Assembly: GCF_003570995.1 (NCBI RefSeq)
Contig: NZ_QXIY01000001.1
Span: 47,367-111,366 of the forward strand
Reading direction: 5' to 3'
From: Candidatus Cryosericum septentrionale
GTDB lineage: Bacteria; Caldisericota; Caldisericia; Cryosericales; Cryosericaceae
DNA: 64,000 nt
The notes under the pieces are model-generated. The model saw only the letters and a list, made by a program, of their open reading frames with translations, ran no database searches and was not told the origin of the DNA. Position 1 is the stretch's first letter. Each line of letters begins with the position of its first letter. Below are positions 37,134 to 46,167 of the stretch, piece by piece. The translations under genes were made by a program, and so were the position numbers.

Positions 37134-38240
37134 TCAGTTTGAGAAGGTGTACTCGTTGAGGTGCCCATACAAAAACAGCAAATCTCGCCATGCTTGAACG
37201 TCGCTGGAGTTGAGACTATACTCGGCGTAATACTGACCACCGTTAACGCGTACCTTGAGTGGCGCCGTACCAGAATAGTTGGCAATCGCCTGGAATAGCG
37301 CTTCGCTTCCTGCGTCTGATTGCCGGAAGGTAACGCACTCGTATACGCCGCCGTAGAGAACGTCCGTCTTGACATCATCGCTGAAGGACTCCTTGACCAC
37401 GGTGGAGTAAGTGGTGTCTCCTATCTTGACCATCACTTGCTTGGCGAAGAGCCAGTCTTCGCGATAGAGCGTGAGACTCAGGAACCACCAACTGCTCGAC
37501 GAGTCCTTCCCCAGGTAAGGGTAGAAGCGAAACGCCTTCGATCCATCGTCCCTGCTGGAATACACGAATGTCAGGTTGCGAAACTCGTCATTCTCCACTC
37601 GGCACAGCCGCACGATGCGAGTCACTTCGCTCTTGATCAGCTGCCCATAGAGCGTTTCTTGTTGGCTGGACCATACTTGGCTGGTACGCACGGACTCAAG
37701 TCGTGCCATGGCGTCGCGGAATCGACCTTTCTGTTGCAGGGCTTTCGCGTCCTTCACTGCTTGCTGGAGCAGGGCTGTCTGTTCTTTGCGTCGGGCTGCC
37801 TCTTCCTTGAGCCGAGCTGCCTCAAGCCTCTGGGTCCTGTGCTCGTTCGACTCCATCTTCGTGAGAGCCCCTTGGAGCGTTGCCATGTTGGCACTTGTAG
37901 CGCCAATAGTAGTCGTGACCAATGGCGAGCTTCCGTCAGACATTGTGACTGCGACGTGAGCGGTCACCGGTCGTTCTGTCGTACCCTTCGTGACGGAGAA
38001 ATCCTGAAAAGAGAGGTAGGCCTCTTTGCCGGGCTGCACCTTGTCAAGGAGAATCATTTCCTTGTTGTTCGCGTCTGAGATGACAATGTTCACAGCGGTC
38101 GTCGTCCAGTACTGCGCGTCGCTTAGCGCACGGAAAAAATCGAGTTGATCTTGTGGTATCGGCTCCGGAGAACAGCCCGGTAGAACAAGCAAAAGCGAGA
38201 GTATTAGTATGATTGCTGTGAGAACTCTTCGGTCATGCAT
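37134..38240 (-). CDS. Lipoprotein with coiled-coil segment
   Basis: 368 residues. Signal peptide with lipobox VLPG-C. Residues about 115-180 are rich in E/K/A/Q/R heptads (RLKEEAARRKEQTALLQQAV), a coiled coil. The C-terminal half is beta-rich (YSSRDDGSKAFRFYPYLG and onwards). No family is recognised. It is in the same orientation as the nuclease gene and separated from it by about 130 bases. Confidence 0.7.
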   Translation of the reverse strand: MHDRRVLTAIILILSLLLVLPGCSPEPIPQDQLDFFRALSDAQYWTTTAVNIVISDANNKEMILLDKVQPGKEAYLSFQDFSVTKGTTERPVTAHVAVTMSDGSSPLVTTTIGATSANMATLQGALTKMESNEHRTQRLEAARLKEEAARRKEQTALLQQAVKDAKALQQKGRFRDAMARLESVRTSQVWSSQQETLYGQLIKSEVTRIVRLCRVENDEFRNLTFVYSSRDDGSKAFRFYPYLGKDSSSSWWFLSLTLYREDWLFAKQVMVKIGDTTYSTVVKESFSDDVKTDVLYGGVYECVTFRQSDAGSEALFQAIANYSGTAPLKVRVNGGQYYAEYSLNSSDVQAWRDLLFLYGHLNEYTFSN

Positions 38241-38447
38241 CTACATACCCCCCATCCTTGACTGGCAAGTGAACTTCAGCAGATGCTGTGACGGAGATGG
38301 CTCGTCATCGTCTCAGTCTCCATTACCAGTGTTTCGCCGTTCCCGCCGTTATCAGAGACCATGAACCGCTTTCACTGTAGTACTGCAGCCACGACTGTCC
38401 ATTGTGCATGCCTCGGAGCTAGTTGCTCCGATGTCTTGCTGTGAGTC

Positions 38448-38774
38448 TCATTGGAGTAGAAACAAGAAGGCGCCCGGTTTTGTCTGCCATATCAAAGTTT
38501 TACCATCGCTGGTCACAGTAATTGGAACGTCGTATGCTCGTGACTTATATAACAGGTTGGCAATGCCATCGTAGTTGTTCCCACCAGACGACACGAGCGT
38601 TACCGAGTGCACCGTCAGTCCGTAACCGTTGTACGCAGGGTCTGTGTTCATCTTCTCTTGGAACGAACTCGTCACTTGCTGCTCCAACTGCTTTTTGCTT
38701 GTTCCACAGCCCGTCAGCAATAGGACCAGAAGCACCATACCTACCAAGACGGTCAGCGAATGTGTTCTTCTCAT
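38448..38774 (-). CDS. Small lipoprotein
   Basis: 108 residues from the ATG with GGAGG 5 bases upstream. Signal peptide ending in lipobox LLTG-C; a short mature domain follows (SYNGYGLTV-like beta strands: NGYGLTVHSVTLV, YDGIANLLYKSRAYDVPI). The shape resembles small secreted DUF4333-type domains, but the match is weak. The 23 bases around its start codon are identical to those of the nuclease gene at 37001, which suggests a copied expression signal. Confidence 0.65.
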   Translation of the reverse strand: MRRTHSLTVLVGMVLLVLLLTGCGTSKKQLEQQVTSSFQEKMNTDPAYNGYGLTVHSVTLVSSGGNNYDGIANLLYKSRAYDVPITVTSDGKTLIWQTKPGAFLFLLQ

Positions 38775-39262
38775 GAGTTCCTCCTTCACCATCAACAACG
38801 CGCCGTTTCCGTACGGGGTCGCAGCGCAGATCATACCCTTGTTTATTAGTATGATGCGGTGGTGATGTTTTTGCTAATCGGTGGGAGAGAAGGGGCAAAA
38901 TGGCAGAACTCTTGAATTATGTCAACTAGCTGAATCAGGCTAGACGGCACCGGCAAACTGGAGTCAGTACGGGTTTAGCAGGTTTCTATGATCGATTGAA
39001 ACTCTATGAACTCCTGAATCTCATCAGAGTGCCACTTCTTCTTCAGCAAGTTCCCCCTGAGGAGTTGAAACCAATAAGCCCATACTTGTCGTAGGCGAGC
39101 AGGATGCTATTCAGGAGTGGAACAAGACATCATAGTCTGAGCCCGGGCGGTAATTTGCCTTGCTTGGACCCAGTATTGTAATTCTGTGCTGTCAGTTAGA
39201 ATAGGAAAGAGGACGGGGTTAGCTTAGCTCCGTTGCCAAGCGCCGAATAGGGGGTGAAGCAG
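38775..39262. other. Gap without a supported gene
   Basis: About 490 bases of AT-richer sequence between divergent genes. I see no ORF with a ribosome binding site, no RNA gene and no strong hairpin; it presumably holds two promoters. Confidence 0.5.
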
Positions 39263-39424
39263 GTGAACAAAGATAAGGGAAAGACAACCAGGCATTCAGT
39301 AAATGCCCAGCCAACGAAGCCAGGCAGTAGTCAGGGCAGGGGGATCTCCAACCAAGTCAATCCGGACCGAAAACCGCCTGTCAAGCCGGTTCAGAGTTCA
39401 ACATCCGACAAGCATGGCAAGTAA
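39263..39424 (+). CDS. Small basic protein overlapping a membrane-protein gene
   Basis: 53 residues from GTG, preceded by GGGGGTGAAGCAG. The composition is K/S/P/Q-rich and unstructured (KTTRHSVNAQPTKPGSSQG). Its stop overlaps the start of the next gene in a different frame. No family recognised; coding is plausible rather than proven. Confidence 0.4.
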   Translation: MNKDKGKTTRHSVNAQPTKPGSSQGRGISNQVNPDRKPPVKPVQSSTSDKHGK

Positions 39425-39938
39425 CTGTCGGGGGGACCAGCAACTCGGTGAAGACTTTGACGACACTGCCGAAGGCGTAGCCCAACAGCACAAGTACGAG
39501 TCTCTGACTGAGTCACATCGGCATGATGCGAACGAATGCTGTTGGGAATCATCGCGGCAACTCCTCCTGGCCGCATCTGTACTGTTGGCGGTCACAGGCA
39601 CGTTCTTCACGCAATCCGGCAGGCTGGACGGTTTCGCTGTGTGGGTTCACGTGGAAGTCCTCTGCTCTTGGATCCTGCACCTGGCATCTATGATTTTGGG
39701 GTCTTTGTTTTTTCTGTCGGAGGAACGTTTCTTCATGAACTGGACCGATTTCTACAACGACATTGCAAAGAAGTACTCCAATAGCACTATCCCTGTCGCC
39801 CAGACATCTGAGGAGGCACGGGCAGGGGGGCAGGAACTGCAAAGAAAGAGTCCTCGAGTTCTTCAGATGGTTCAGGTTGGGTTTTTCCTAGTGGGGTGCT
39901 TTCTGGACGTGGTCGTGTTCGCCACGCTAATCCTTTAG
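39414..39938 (+). CDS. Hypothetical membrane protein
   Basis: 174 residues from ATG 39414, whose first codons overlap the end of the preceding small ORF by 11 bases; a frame extending upstream to 39303 also exists. Three hydrophobic segments occur (about residues 49-64, 76-98 and 153-173). The soluble part between the second and third (ERFFMNWTDFYNDIAKKYS) is charged. No family recognised. Confidence 0.55.
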   Translation: MASNCRGDQQLGEDFDDTAEGVAQQHKYESLTESHRHDANECCWESSRQLLLAASVLLAVTGTFFTQSGRLDGFAVWVHVEVLCSWILHLASMILGSLFFLSEERFFMNWTDFYNDIAKKYSNSTIPVAQTSEEARAGGQELQRKSPRVLQMVQVGFFLVGCFLDVVVFATLIL

Positions 39939-40489
39939 AACGGACTACAGCACAGATATCAGCGAGCCGCTCAGCCCAACCGTGGGCGTGCACGCCAACA
40001 TCTGTATGGCATAGCTCTCTAGCCTTCCCTGAAGAACAACTTTGGGCTTCTTATTCCGTGATGTGCCTTTCTCTATGCTTAATCGCACGCGAGGAAGGGT
40101 ACCGAGGTCCACCCCTCATATGAATTGCTTCTGTCTCGCACGTTCAAATATGGTGTCTCACTCCAAGGAATAGGGGGCCTTTCCCCCTTGGACATTCACA
40201 AGGCGGTCAAAAGAAGTGGCCTATTTCCGCAATTTGACCCTACTGGTATGTGTCTCGGCATCTTTCATGCTCGCTACGGGGCTAGAATGAGATGCCTCTC
40301 AGCCAGGGCTTCTTGCCAAGGGGTCGGTCGCCGCAACCTTTCTCCGTTCACGTTGGTTTCTTAATGATGTGGCCAAGGGAGTTCGGGATGAATTGAGATG
40401 ATGCAACGCGCCCCTCGACTTTTCGGATAATGATTCCATACTAGTCACAGTATTTTCGGTTTGTGTAAGAACAGGGGAGGCGAAAGATT
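39939..40489. other. Gap without a supported gene
   Basis: 550 bases. A hairpin with a GGGGG/CCCCC core flanked by CCAA/TTGG lies at 40163-40191 and could end transcription of the upstream membrane gene. The last 60 bases are AT-rich and probably hold the promoter of the antitoxin gene. No ORF is convincing. Confidence 0.5.
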
Positions 40490-40942
40490 ATGAGCAATCT
40501 GACTGCCTTAAGTGTGGCTGGCTACTTCATAGAACTTGCAGCGGAATCGGATGAGAACGATCTCACTAATCTGAAGCTGCAGAAACTGCTGTACTTCGCT
40601 CAAGGTAAACATTTGTCACAATTTGACACACCGCTGTTTCACGACGATATCGAGGCTTGGAAGCTTGGCCCCGTTGTTCGAGCAGTCTACTCGGAGTACA
40701 AGAAGTGCGGGGCATTTCCTATAACCGTGTTTGATGGTTCCCCCACGTCTGCATCTCGCAATCTGCCGGAACCCATCAAGGCATTTCTCAAGAAGAGAGT
40801 GTGGGACAAGTACGGCAAGTATTCTGCCAGTTACCTAGTCAGCCTTTCGCACAAACAGGGAGGACCGTGGAGGAAATTCTACAAAGCAGAGACCAATGCC
40901 ACAATTCCCTTGGATGCATTGAAGGCGGCTGGTGAAGAGTAG
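40490..40942 (+). CDS. Panacea-domain antitoxin (SocA/GepA-like, DUF4065)
   Basis: 150 residues. GGGGAGG lies 9 bases before the ATG. The Panacea (DUF4065) pattern is clear: LTNLKLQKLLYFAQG, then DDIEAWKLGPVVRAVYSEYK and a closing SHKQGGPW. This domain serves as the antitoxin half of many hyper-variable toxin-antitoxin pairs (PanAT) and in the Caulobacter SocAB system. Its 3' end overlaps the next gene by 11 bases, the usual layout for such pairs. Confidence 0.85.
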   Translation: MSNLTALSVAGYFIELAAESDENDLTNLKLQKLLYFAQGKHLSQFDTPLFHDDIEAWKLGPVVRAVYSEYKKCGAFPITVFDGSPTSASRNLPEPIKAFLKKRVWDKYGKYSASYLVSLSHKQGGPWRKFYKAETNATIPLDALKAAGEE

Positions 40943-41318
40943 TTGTTCAAATAAGTCTAGAGTAGGATATCTCCCGTGCTTCTCGATGTACAATTACGCC
41001 CATTTTCCCTGTGAGAAGCTGTATTGCAACGTTTCCGCAGTTAACAAAGTGAAACAGCTGATGTCTGCTTTCGTTGACAACTGCGATCCCCGGCAACTAC
41101 ACCTTGACGCGGGAATTGGAAAGGGAGGAATAGAGCCCATTAGACCTGACACCAAGGAAGGAAAGAAATGGATAGGGCTATTCTCGGTTCCTTTCCAGAT
41201 CTATCGTATTGACTACGGAGACACGAAGTTCAAGGTCCTATTTGGATTTAGCACCTCGGACGGCAAGCGGATGGCCTATGTTCTTGCTTTTGACATGAAA
41301 CACGAGACGTTTGGGTAG
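40932..41318 (+). CDS. Putative toxin partner of the Panacea antitoxin
   Basis: 128 residues from GTG inside the antitoxin gene; a second start (ATG 40987) would give about 110 residues. The chain has alternating beta and alpha segments (KWIGLFSVPFQIYRIDYG, KVLFGFSTSDGKRMAYVLAF) and no recognised catalytic motif. It is called a toxin only from its overlapping position after a Panacea gene. Confidence 0.55.
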   Translation: MKSSCSNKSRVGYLPCFSMYNYAHFPCEKLYCNVSAVNKVKQLMSAFVDNCDPRQLHLDAGIGKGGIEPIRPDTKEGKKWIGLFSVPFQIYRIDYGDTKFKVLFGFSTSDGKRMAYVLAFDMKHETFG

Positions 41319-41485
41319 TCCTTTGAGCTCGGCTTCTCACGGTTGTCGTCCGACCAGCCTTGTCCAAACCGCGGCGTCATCGGAATTGCAGAGTGGGGGC
41401 TCAACAGTGTCCGCACCGCGTATCGGTCGTGGGCTAAGTGTCAAGCTACAGTCCTCTGTTGCTCGCAGGGGAGATCTCAGTACCG

Positions 41486-42142
41486 CTAGATCGTTCGCTT
41501 CCCCGCAGCCTTCAGTTTCTCGTTCAGCTGGTCCGTCGTGCGCATGATGGCTGCTGGCTTCACATAGTAGAAGTCGAAGAGCTCGTCTAACACATCCAGG
41601 TTCCACTCGGCTTCGCCGGGCTCCACGTCTATGATTGCCGCGGTCGTTGCGTCCTTGTCGGGATGAGCAGCGAAGTTTCCGATGGTCCGAACCTGATCCA
41701 ACATCTTGACCAAGTATCCTGGTAGTTGAGACCCCACCTCATCAATCTGCTGAGACAGCTTCTTCTCGGGTGTCGCCCGTCCTGCGCTGACAAGTACCGT
41801 TTCCAGACATCTTCGCGAAATGGCTGCACTGCCCTTTGAACTCAGTGGAAGGATTAGGGCTGCCTCGTCGTAGTCTGCCTTGATCGCGGGTGGAACTTCC
41901 GGAGAAACAGGAGCTCTCTTCGAGTTCAGAGGGTATATGAGCGTCTCTCGCGAAGACTCTCCTTTCGGATGGTGAATGAGGGTAATAACAATACCATGAC
42001 AGTGCGGACAGTCAACCCAGCGAAGTGAATAGTCAGTCCAATACGGTCCCACCTGGAGATCTTCTGTGCCCCCCTTTGTAAATTGAACGGAGATTCCGCA
42101 GTGAGGACAGCGAGCGCTACCTTCAACAGAATAGTCATCCAT
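41486..42142 (-). CDS. DUF4145-domain protein with zinc ribbon
   Basis: 218 residues from the ATG with AAAGGAGAG 7 bases upstream. An N-terminal zinc ribbon (C-P-H-C-G...C-P-H-C-H-G) precedes a DUF4145 domain with AAISRRCLETVL, LPGYLVKMLDQVRTIGNFAAHP and the closing DVEPGEAEWNLDVLDELFDFYYV. DUF4145 belongs to the HEPN-like helical group and is often seen in defence loci or fused to restriction proteins. A stand-alone copy may be an effector or adaptor. It is convergent with the toxin gene. Confidence 0.85.
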   Translation of the reverse strand: MDDYSVEGSARCPHCGISVQFTKGGTEDLQVGPYWTDYSLRWVDCPHCHGIVITLIHHPKGESSRETLIYPLNSKRAPVSPEVPPAIKADYDEAALILPLSSKGSAAISRRCLETVLVSAGRATPEKKLSQQIDEVGSQLPGYLVKMLDQVRTIGNFAAHPDKDATTAAIIDVEPGEAEWNLDVLDELFDFYYVKPAAIMRTTDQLNEKLKAAGKRTI

Positions 42143-42931
42143 GTAGTTGCTCTCCTTTCTCAAAACGAGGAATCGAGATCATTGCTCTGTCTGATCATCC
42201 CAGAGACGAGCAATAGCAGCGCCTAGAACCAATGCTCTATTACTATAGTCATCTCACTCCAGTATTCAATCTATGCTTCTCGAAGAAGAGTTCCTGGAAT
42301 ACTCGCCCGCGCAGAGACTCCGGGACGACCGTCGGAATTCGCGAGCTTGACGAGTCGGTCAACACTCTCGGTCTGGTTTGGAATGTCTTGGTCCAATCCT
42401 TGGCGTTGCAGTCGCCTGTTCATCCCCTGAAAACGTCCACGTATTCGCGAGGCCTCTTATTGTTTCGTTTTTGCCGACGACTTTTCTGGGTCGCACACTT
42501 AATGTCGTCGTTGGCCATCGGATGCCCAGAATCCTCGGTTACCGGGTCACGGACTCTGCCACGGCAAAACGACGTTGTTCATAGCGAATCAAGGCGGCGT
42601 AAGCTTCCACCCGCCAGCTCGGCGCCGCATTCGAATTCTAGTCGGGGAAAAAGGGCGAACAATCGGCGCAGAATCAGTCATTCTGACTGGATGGAGATGA
42701 ACCCGCCAAGGATGGTCTTTGGCAATCGCAGTCGTTTTTCGAGCTGCAATGCCCTCCGTTTGCGTCCGGATCGCAACTTGCTGCTTGTTGGCATTGACTG
42801 ACATTGCCTATCTGTGCCTGATGACTATACTCGATTCATAATGCAGGCTTGTTGACACTACAGAGCGGAGAGCGCTAAGGACGCTCACCGAAGTTCCATC
42901 TTATGAGAGGCAAAACCCGGAGGAGGATACA
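42143..42931. other. Gap carrying repeat copy C
   Basis: About 790 bases. Apart from the dispersed repeat at 42224-42310, open frames here have no ribosome binding site or recognisable product. The final 60 bases probably hold the promoter of the NACHT gene. Confidence 0.5.
42224..42310 (+). repeat. Dispersed intergenic repeat, copy C
   Basis: 87 bases, TAGAACCAAT-like start (TAGAACCAATGC) and CTCGCCCGC end, nearly collinear with copy B. The 45-codon ORF that precedes copies A and B is missing, although a short GCAATAGCAGC stretch resembles the ORF end. Confidence 0.85.
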
Positions 42932-45334
42932 GTGGACCAGACGATAGACCTTGCAGGCCAAGCGCGTAGCCTTGTCCGGTCAGAACGAGAGAAGATTCTC
43001 TGCGAAATCCCGGAAACCGAGCTCCATGGGCATCTGAAATCTCTGTTTGAAAAAATGCAGCCAGACTACACAGTCGAGGTCACGCACGGAGTCGCGGAGT
43101 ACGGAAAGGATCTCGTCATTGTGAAGCGGGACAAGTTCGCTGCCCAGGTCGTCGGCATCGTCGTCAAGCGCGGAGACATCAAAGGGAAGACTGTTGGTCA
43201 CGTCGAGGATATTCTGTCCTCTGTTGAGCGAGCTTTCAAGACAGGAACACCTCGGGAGCTTGCGGAAATTGAGAGTCAGATGCGTCAAGCTGCCGAGCTT
43301 GGCGCGGAGTTGAAGGCTACGTTTGCCGAGTTGAGGGTGACCGACGTCTATGTCGTGATCGCAGGCACGATAAGTGTTTCTGCCCGGAAACGCCTCAAAG
43401 GTCAACTCCACGTTCCCATACAAGTGTTTGACCTAACGTGGCTCGTAGACAATTTCACAGATTTCTACCCGCAGGTTTTTTTTGATGGGCGGGCGCAAAA
43501 CTACATTCAGTCCGAAATCGAGAGACTTCAGCGTACTCCGTGGATGAGCCAAAAGGGTAGAAACCTGACGGACTACTATGTTGACCCGACTTTCATGTCC
43601 TGTGACATTCCTATTGACCTGAATCTGGACCACCTTGCCGCGCTTGCGGAGCTTCGACGTTTTCCATTTCAGAAGCTGCCAGACATAATCACCCAAAAAG
43701 GGCACGTGCTAATCCTTGGGGATCCTGGAAGCGGGAAGTCGGCAGCACTGGCGAAGATGGCGCTGGACAAGCTTCGGGTGGCATCGACGCAGTTGCGTGC
43801 GGGCCAGCGCAATGCCCCTGAGCTCAGAATCCCCGTGTTTCTGACGGCACGCGAGCTGTTGTCGATTCGAAGTGCGGAGGAGTTGCTTACACTTCGGCTC
43901 AAGGATCCAAGAGTAGTGCCCGAGGGAGCACGTATTGACTGTCTCCTTGTCGACGGACTCGATGAAATACCGAGAAAAGACAGGCTGACGGCTCTCCAGA
44001 GGGCTACAGAGCTCGCCGATTCACAGAAGTGCTCGGTCGTCGTGGCAAGCAGAAGAGTAAGCGATGTTCAGGCAGTCAGTAACGGCAACTATGCACGGTA
44101 TGAGATTCTGCCGTTCGGAACAGGGCAGGCCATCGAGCTGTTCAAGCACCTGGCGTCCTCTAGCATCATGTTGGAGGCACTTACCGAAGGGCTACAGCGC
44201 ATTCAACTGCAAATACCACTTTTCCCCCTGTCGCTTCTGCTCCTCATCAGGCTTGTCGAACAAGAGAAGGAAATACCTGCATCTATTACTGAACTCTACA
44301 CCGATTTCCTTGACATTGCGCTTGGCAAATTCGATCCAGACAAAGGGATCCAGGTGCTCTTTGAGTACCACATGAAGGAGGACTTTCTTGCACATCTCGC
44401 CTACGGCGAGTTCTTCGAGAAAGACCGTCTGGCGATACCGCGTGAGGATTTTGACTCCTTCTTGGACACGTATGTCGTTGATTTGGACATCAACAGAGAG
44501 AAACTCCAGGATTTCTTGACAGACTTGGAGAGAGCCGGCATCCTAGATTTGAAGGACGAGGTCGAGTTCAAGCATCGATCCTTTCTAGATTACTTCACTG
44601 CGTCCTACATCTATGGACACCGCGAAGAAATCGAACATCTCCACGACCGCATTGTCCAGATCTACTACGAAGGATTCTGGGAGGAAGTCGCGTTCTTCTA
44701 CGTAGGGCTGAAAATGGAGTTGAATGACGACCTAATGAGCAAGCTGCTGCAGCATGAACACGTGACGCTCTCCGACCTGGTGCTAAGGCTGCTGATTGGG
44801 CGCCTGCTGCAGGCGGGGTGGAAATCGACGTCAAGCGTGAAGCGTCGTGGTATCGACGGTGCAATTGATGTGGCAGAGCCAATCTACACGTCATTCCTCG
44901 AAGTGTGCAGGAAACGCGATGCAGTCTTTCCTTCGATATACTCCGATTTTCTTATGTTGAGTCTTGTAGAGGCGTCTTTCAGCAGCAATTTCCTGAAGAC
45001 GCAACTGGCGGATCTATTCGCACAGTGCATTTCTCGGAACGACGATAGGGCGCTCTCGCGATCAATCTTGTTTCTCTGGGCAGAGCAGCGCCTGATGACA
45101 CCAGGTGAACTCCGAGGAGCTGTAGAACAGTGCTCAAAACTCCTGAGCGGCGTTCGCGCTTTCTTGCCTGCCGAAAGAGCGAGGTACCTCTGGCTGCTGA
45201 AGTTGATTGGTAGAAAGGATCGGGAGCTTGAGCAACTTATCACTAAGAAGTTGAAGAGGCTGACGAAGGTTCATCCCGATGTCATGAAAGGATTGCTGCC
45301 GTACCGACAGCCTCTGCGAAGCCTTAAACGCTGA
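42932..45334 (+). CDS. NACHT NTPase with Mrr-like N-terminal domain
   Basis: 800 residues. Start is GTG with GGAGGAGG 5 bases upstream. Residues about 25-190 resemble a restriction-endonuclease (Mrr/PD-(D/E)xK) fold: EYGKD60LVIV and later GIVVK79RG. The acidic or Gln residue normally two before the lysine is V77, so nuclease activity is doubtful. The NACHT core follows: Walker A G263-DPGSGKS, Walker B CLLVDGLDEI near 337-346, and a sensor VVVASRRVSD. The C-terminal 400 residues are alpha-helical repeats, probably the target sensor. STAND/NACHT proteins with such layouts are bacterial anti-phage sensors (bNACHT, Avs). The gene is single and flanked by repeats B and C. Confidence 0.85.
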   Translation: MDQTIDLAGQARSLVRSEREKILCEIPETELHGHLKSLFEKMQPDYTVEVTHGVAEYGKDLVIVKRDKFAAQVVGIVVKRGDIKGKTVGHVEDILSSVERAFKTGTPRELAEIESQMRQAAELGAELKATFAELRVTDVYVVIAGTISVSARKRLKGQLHVPIQVFDLTWLVDNFTDFYPQVFFDGRAQNYIQSEIERLQRTPWMSQKGRNLTDYYVDPTFMSCDIPIDLNLDHLAALAELRRFPFQKLPDIITQKGHVLILGDPGSGKSAALAKMALDKLRVASTQLRAGQRNAPELRIPVFLTARELLSIRSAEELLTLRLKDPRVVPEGARIDCLLVDGLDEIPRKDRLTALQRATELADSQKCSVVVASRRVSDVQAVSNGNYARYEILPFGTGQAIELFKHLASSSIMLEALTEGLQRIQLQIPLFPLSLLLLIRLVEQEKEIPASITELYTDFLDIALGKFDPDKGIQVLFEYHMKEDFLAHLAYGEFFEKDRLAIPREDFDSFLDTYVVDLDINREKLQDFLTDLERAGILDLKDEVEFKHRSFLDYFTASYIYGHREEIEHLHDRIVQIYYEGFWEEVAFFYVGLKMELNDDLMSKLLQHEHVTLSDLVLRLLIGRLLQAGWKSTSSVKRRGIDGAIDVAEPIYTSFLEVCRKRDAVFPSIYSDFLMLSLVEASFSSNFLKTQLADLFAQCISRNDDRALSRSILFLWAEQRLMTPGELRGAVEQCSKLLSGVRAFLPAERARYLWLLKLIGRKDRELEQLITKKLKRLTKVHPDVMKGLLPYRQPLRSLKR

Positions 45335-45529
45335 GTCTTCGGAGTCCTTGTCCACCTTTCGCCGGACGCAGGCGCCTCGTCGAATAGTTCTGTCAGGGCG
45401 CTCGTCGTTCAGAATGCATTGTGGCATGAATCCTTCATCAGTATGTCGAGGGTACTGATACATTCTGTGGCGTTCACAAAACGGAAGAATGCGGCGATGG
45501 GAACGTGCGTCACACAGATGCTTTTCCCG

Positions 45530-45860
45530 GCCGACGACGCCTCGCAAGATGCAGGAAACAGCAGCATCGTCCTTGGGTTCTTCGCGTTCTTCACCAGCCG
45601 CGGTAGCAGTTGTTGGCCATGACAAACATGAGGCGCGCGTGTTGGACCATCTGGTCGATCGCCAGCCGCATTTGTTCCAGCTCCCGTGGCAAGTAGAGGT
45701 AGTCATAGCGCTGCTCCCTGCTGGCGCCGAACCAGTTGGGGTTGCGGCCGTGCAGGCGGAAATACCTATATCACTCGTGACCGCACGGATCAGGGGGATG
45801 AGTTCTGGCAGATGCGGTTCCTCCACGGCAACGTACCCGAGCCGCTCCCATTCCAAGAAG
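45530..45860 (-). pseudogene. Degraded DUF72-family gene
   Basis: On the minus strand, pieces of a DUF72 protein appear in different frames: LEWERLGYVAVEEPHLPELI...VTSDI in one, then YFRLHGRNPNWFG, YDYLYLPRELEQMR and MFVMANNCYRG in the next, and a VKNAKNP continuation in a third. The R-L-H-G-R-N and YDYLY blocks are diagnostic. At least two frameshifts and the loss of the N-terminal half make it a pseudogene. It lies between the NACHT gene and the 45-codon ORF. Confidence 0.72.
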
Positions 45861-45891
45861 GTTAGCGCGTCACCCTCGTGCCATAAAACAT

Positions 45892-46029
45892 ATGGTGGAC
45901 CCGGGCGATTCCAACTGGAACCTGTTGTTGGCAGAACTATCAAGACTTAGCAAGATTGTTGAACGACCCACGAACGACAGGGACCATGGGTCCTCAAGCA
46001 CAGCAGCACCAGAGCTGAGGGAGAGATAG
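45892..46029 (+). CDS. Conserved 45-residue ORF, copy 2
   Basis: Full-length paralog of the frame at 25309-25446, with the same start, length and stop and shared WNLLLxELSRLSKI core. Here too there is no visible ribosome binding site, and the dispersed repeat follows 51 bases later. It could be a relic of the end of a mobile gene carried with the repeat, or a small expressed protein. Confidence 0.45.
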   Translation: MVDPGDSNWNLLLAELSRLSKIVERPTNDRDHGSSSTAAPELRER

Positions 46030-46080
46030 CAGCACCCACGATCAGGGGGATATCCTCCCGATGTTCACTACCCAAGTCTG

Positions 46081-46167
46081 TAGAACCAATACTCTATTAC
46101 TATAGTCATCTCACAACAGTATTCAATCTATGCTTCTGGAAAAAGAGTCCTTGGGATCCTCGCCCGC
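46081..46167 (+). repeat. Dispersed intergenic repeat, copy B
   Basis: 87 bases, the same length as copy C, from TAGAACCAATACTC to CTCGCCCGC. AATACT and AGTATT arms within it could pair. It follows the second 45-codon ORF. Confidence 0.85.

Noticed and set aside
42232-42801. 189-codon plus-strand frame
   Set aside because: It begins inside repeat copy C, has no ribosome binding site and its composition does not look like protein.
45134-45943. 269-codon minus-strand frame
   Set aside because: It runs through the antisense of the NACHT gene and mixes one frame of the decayed DUF72 gene; not an intact gene.
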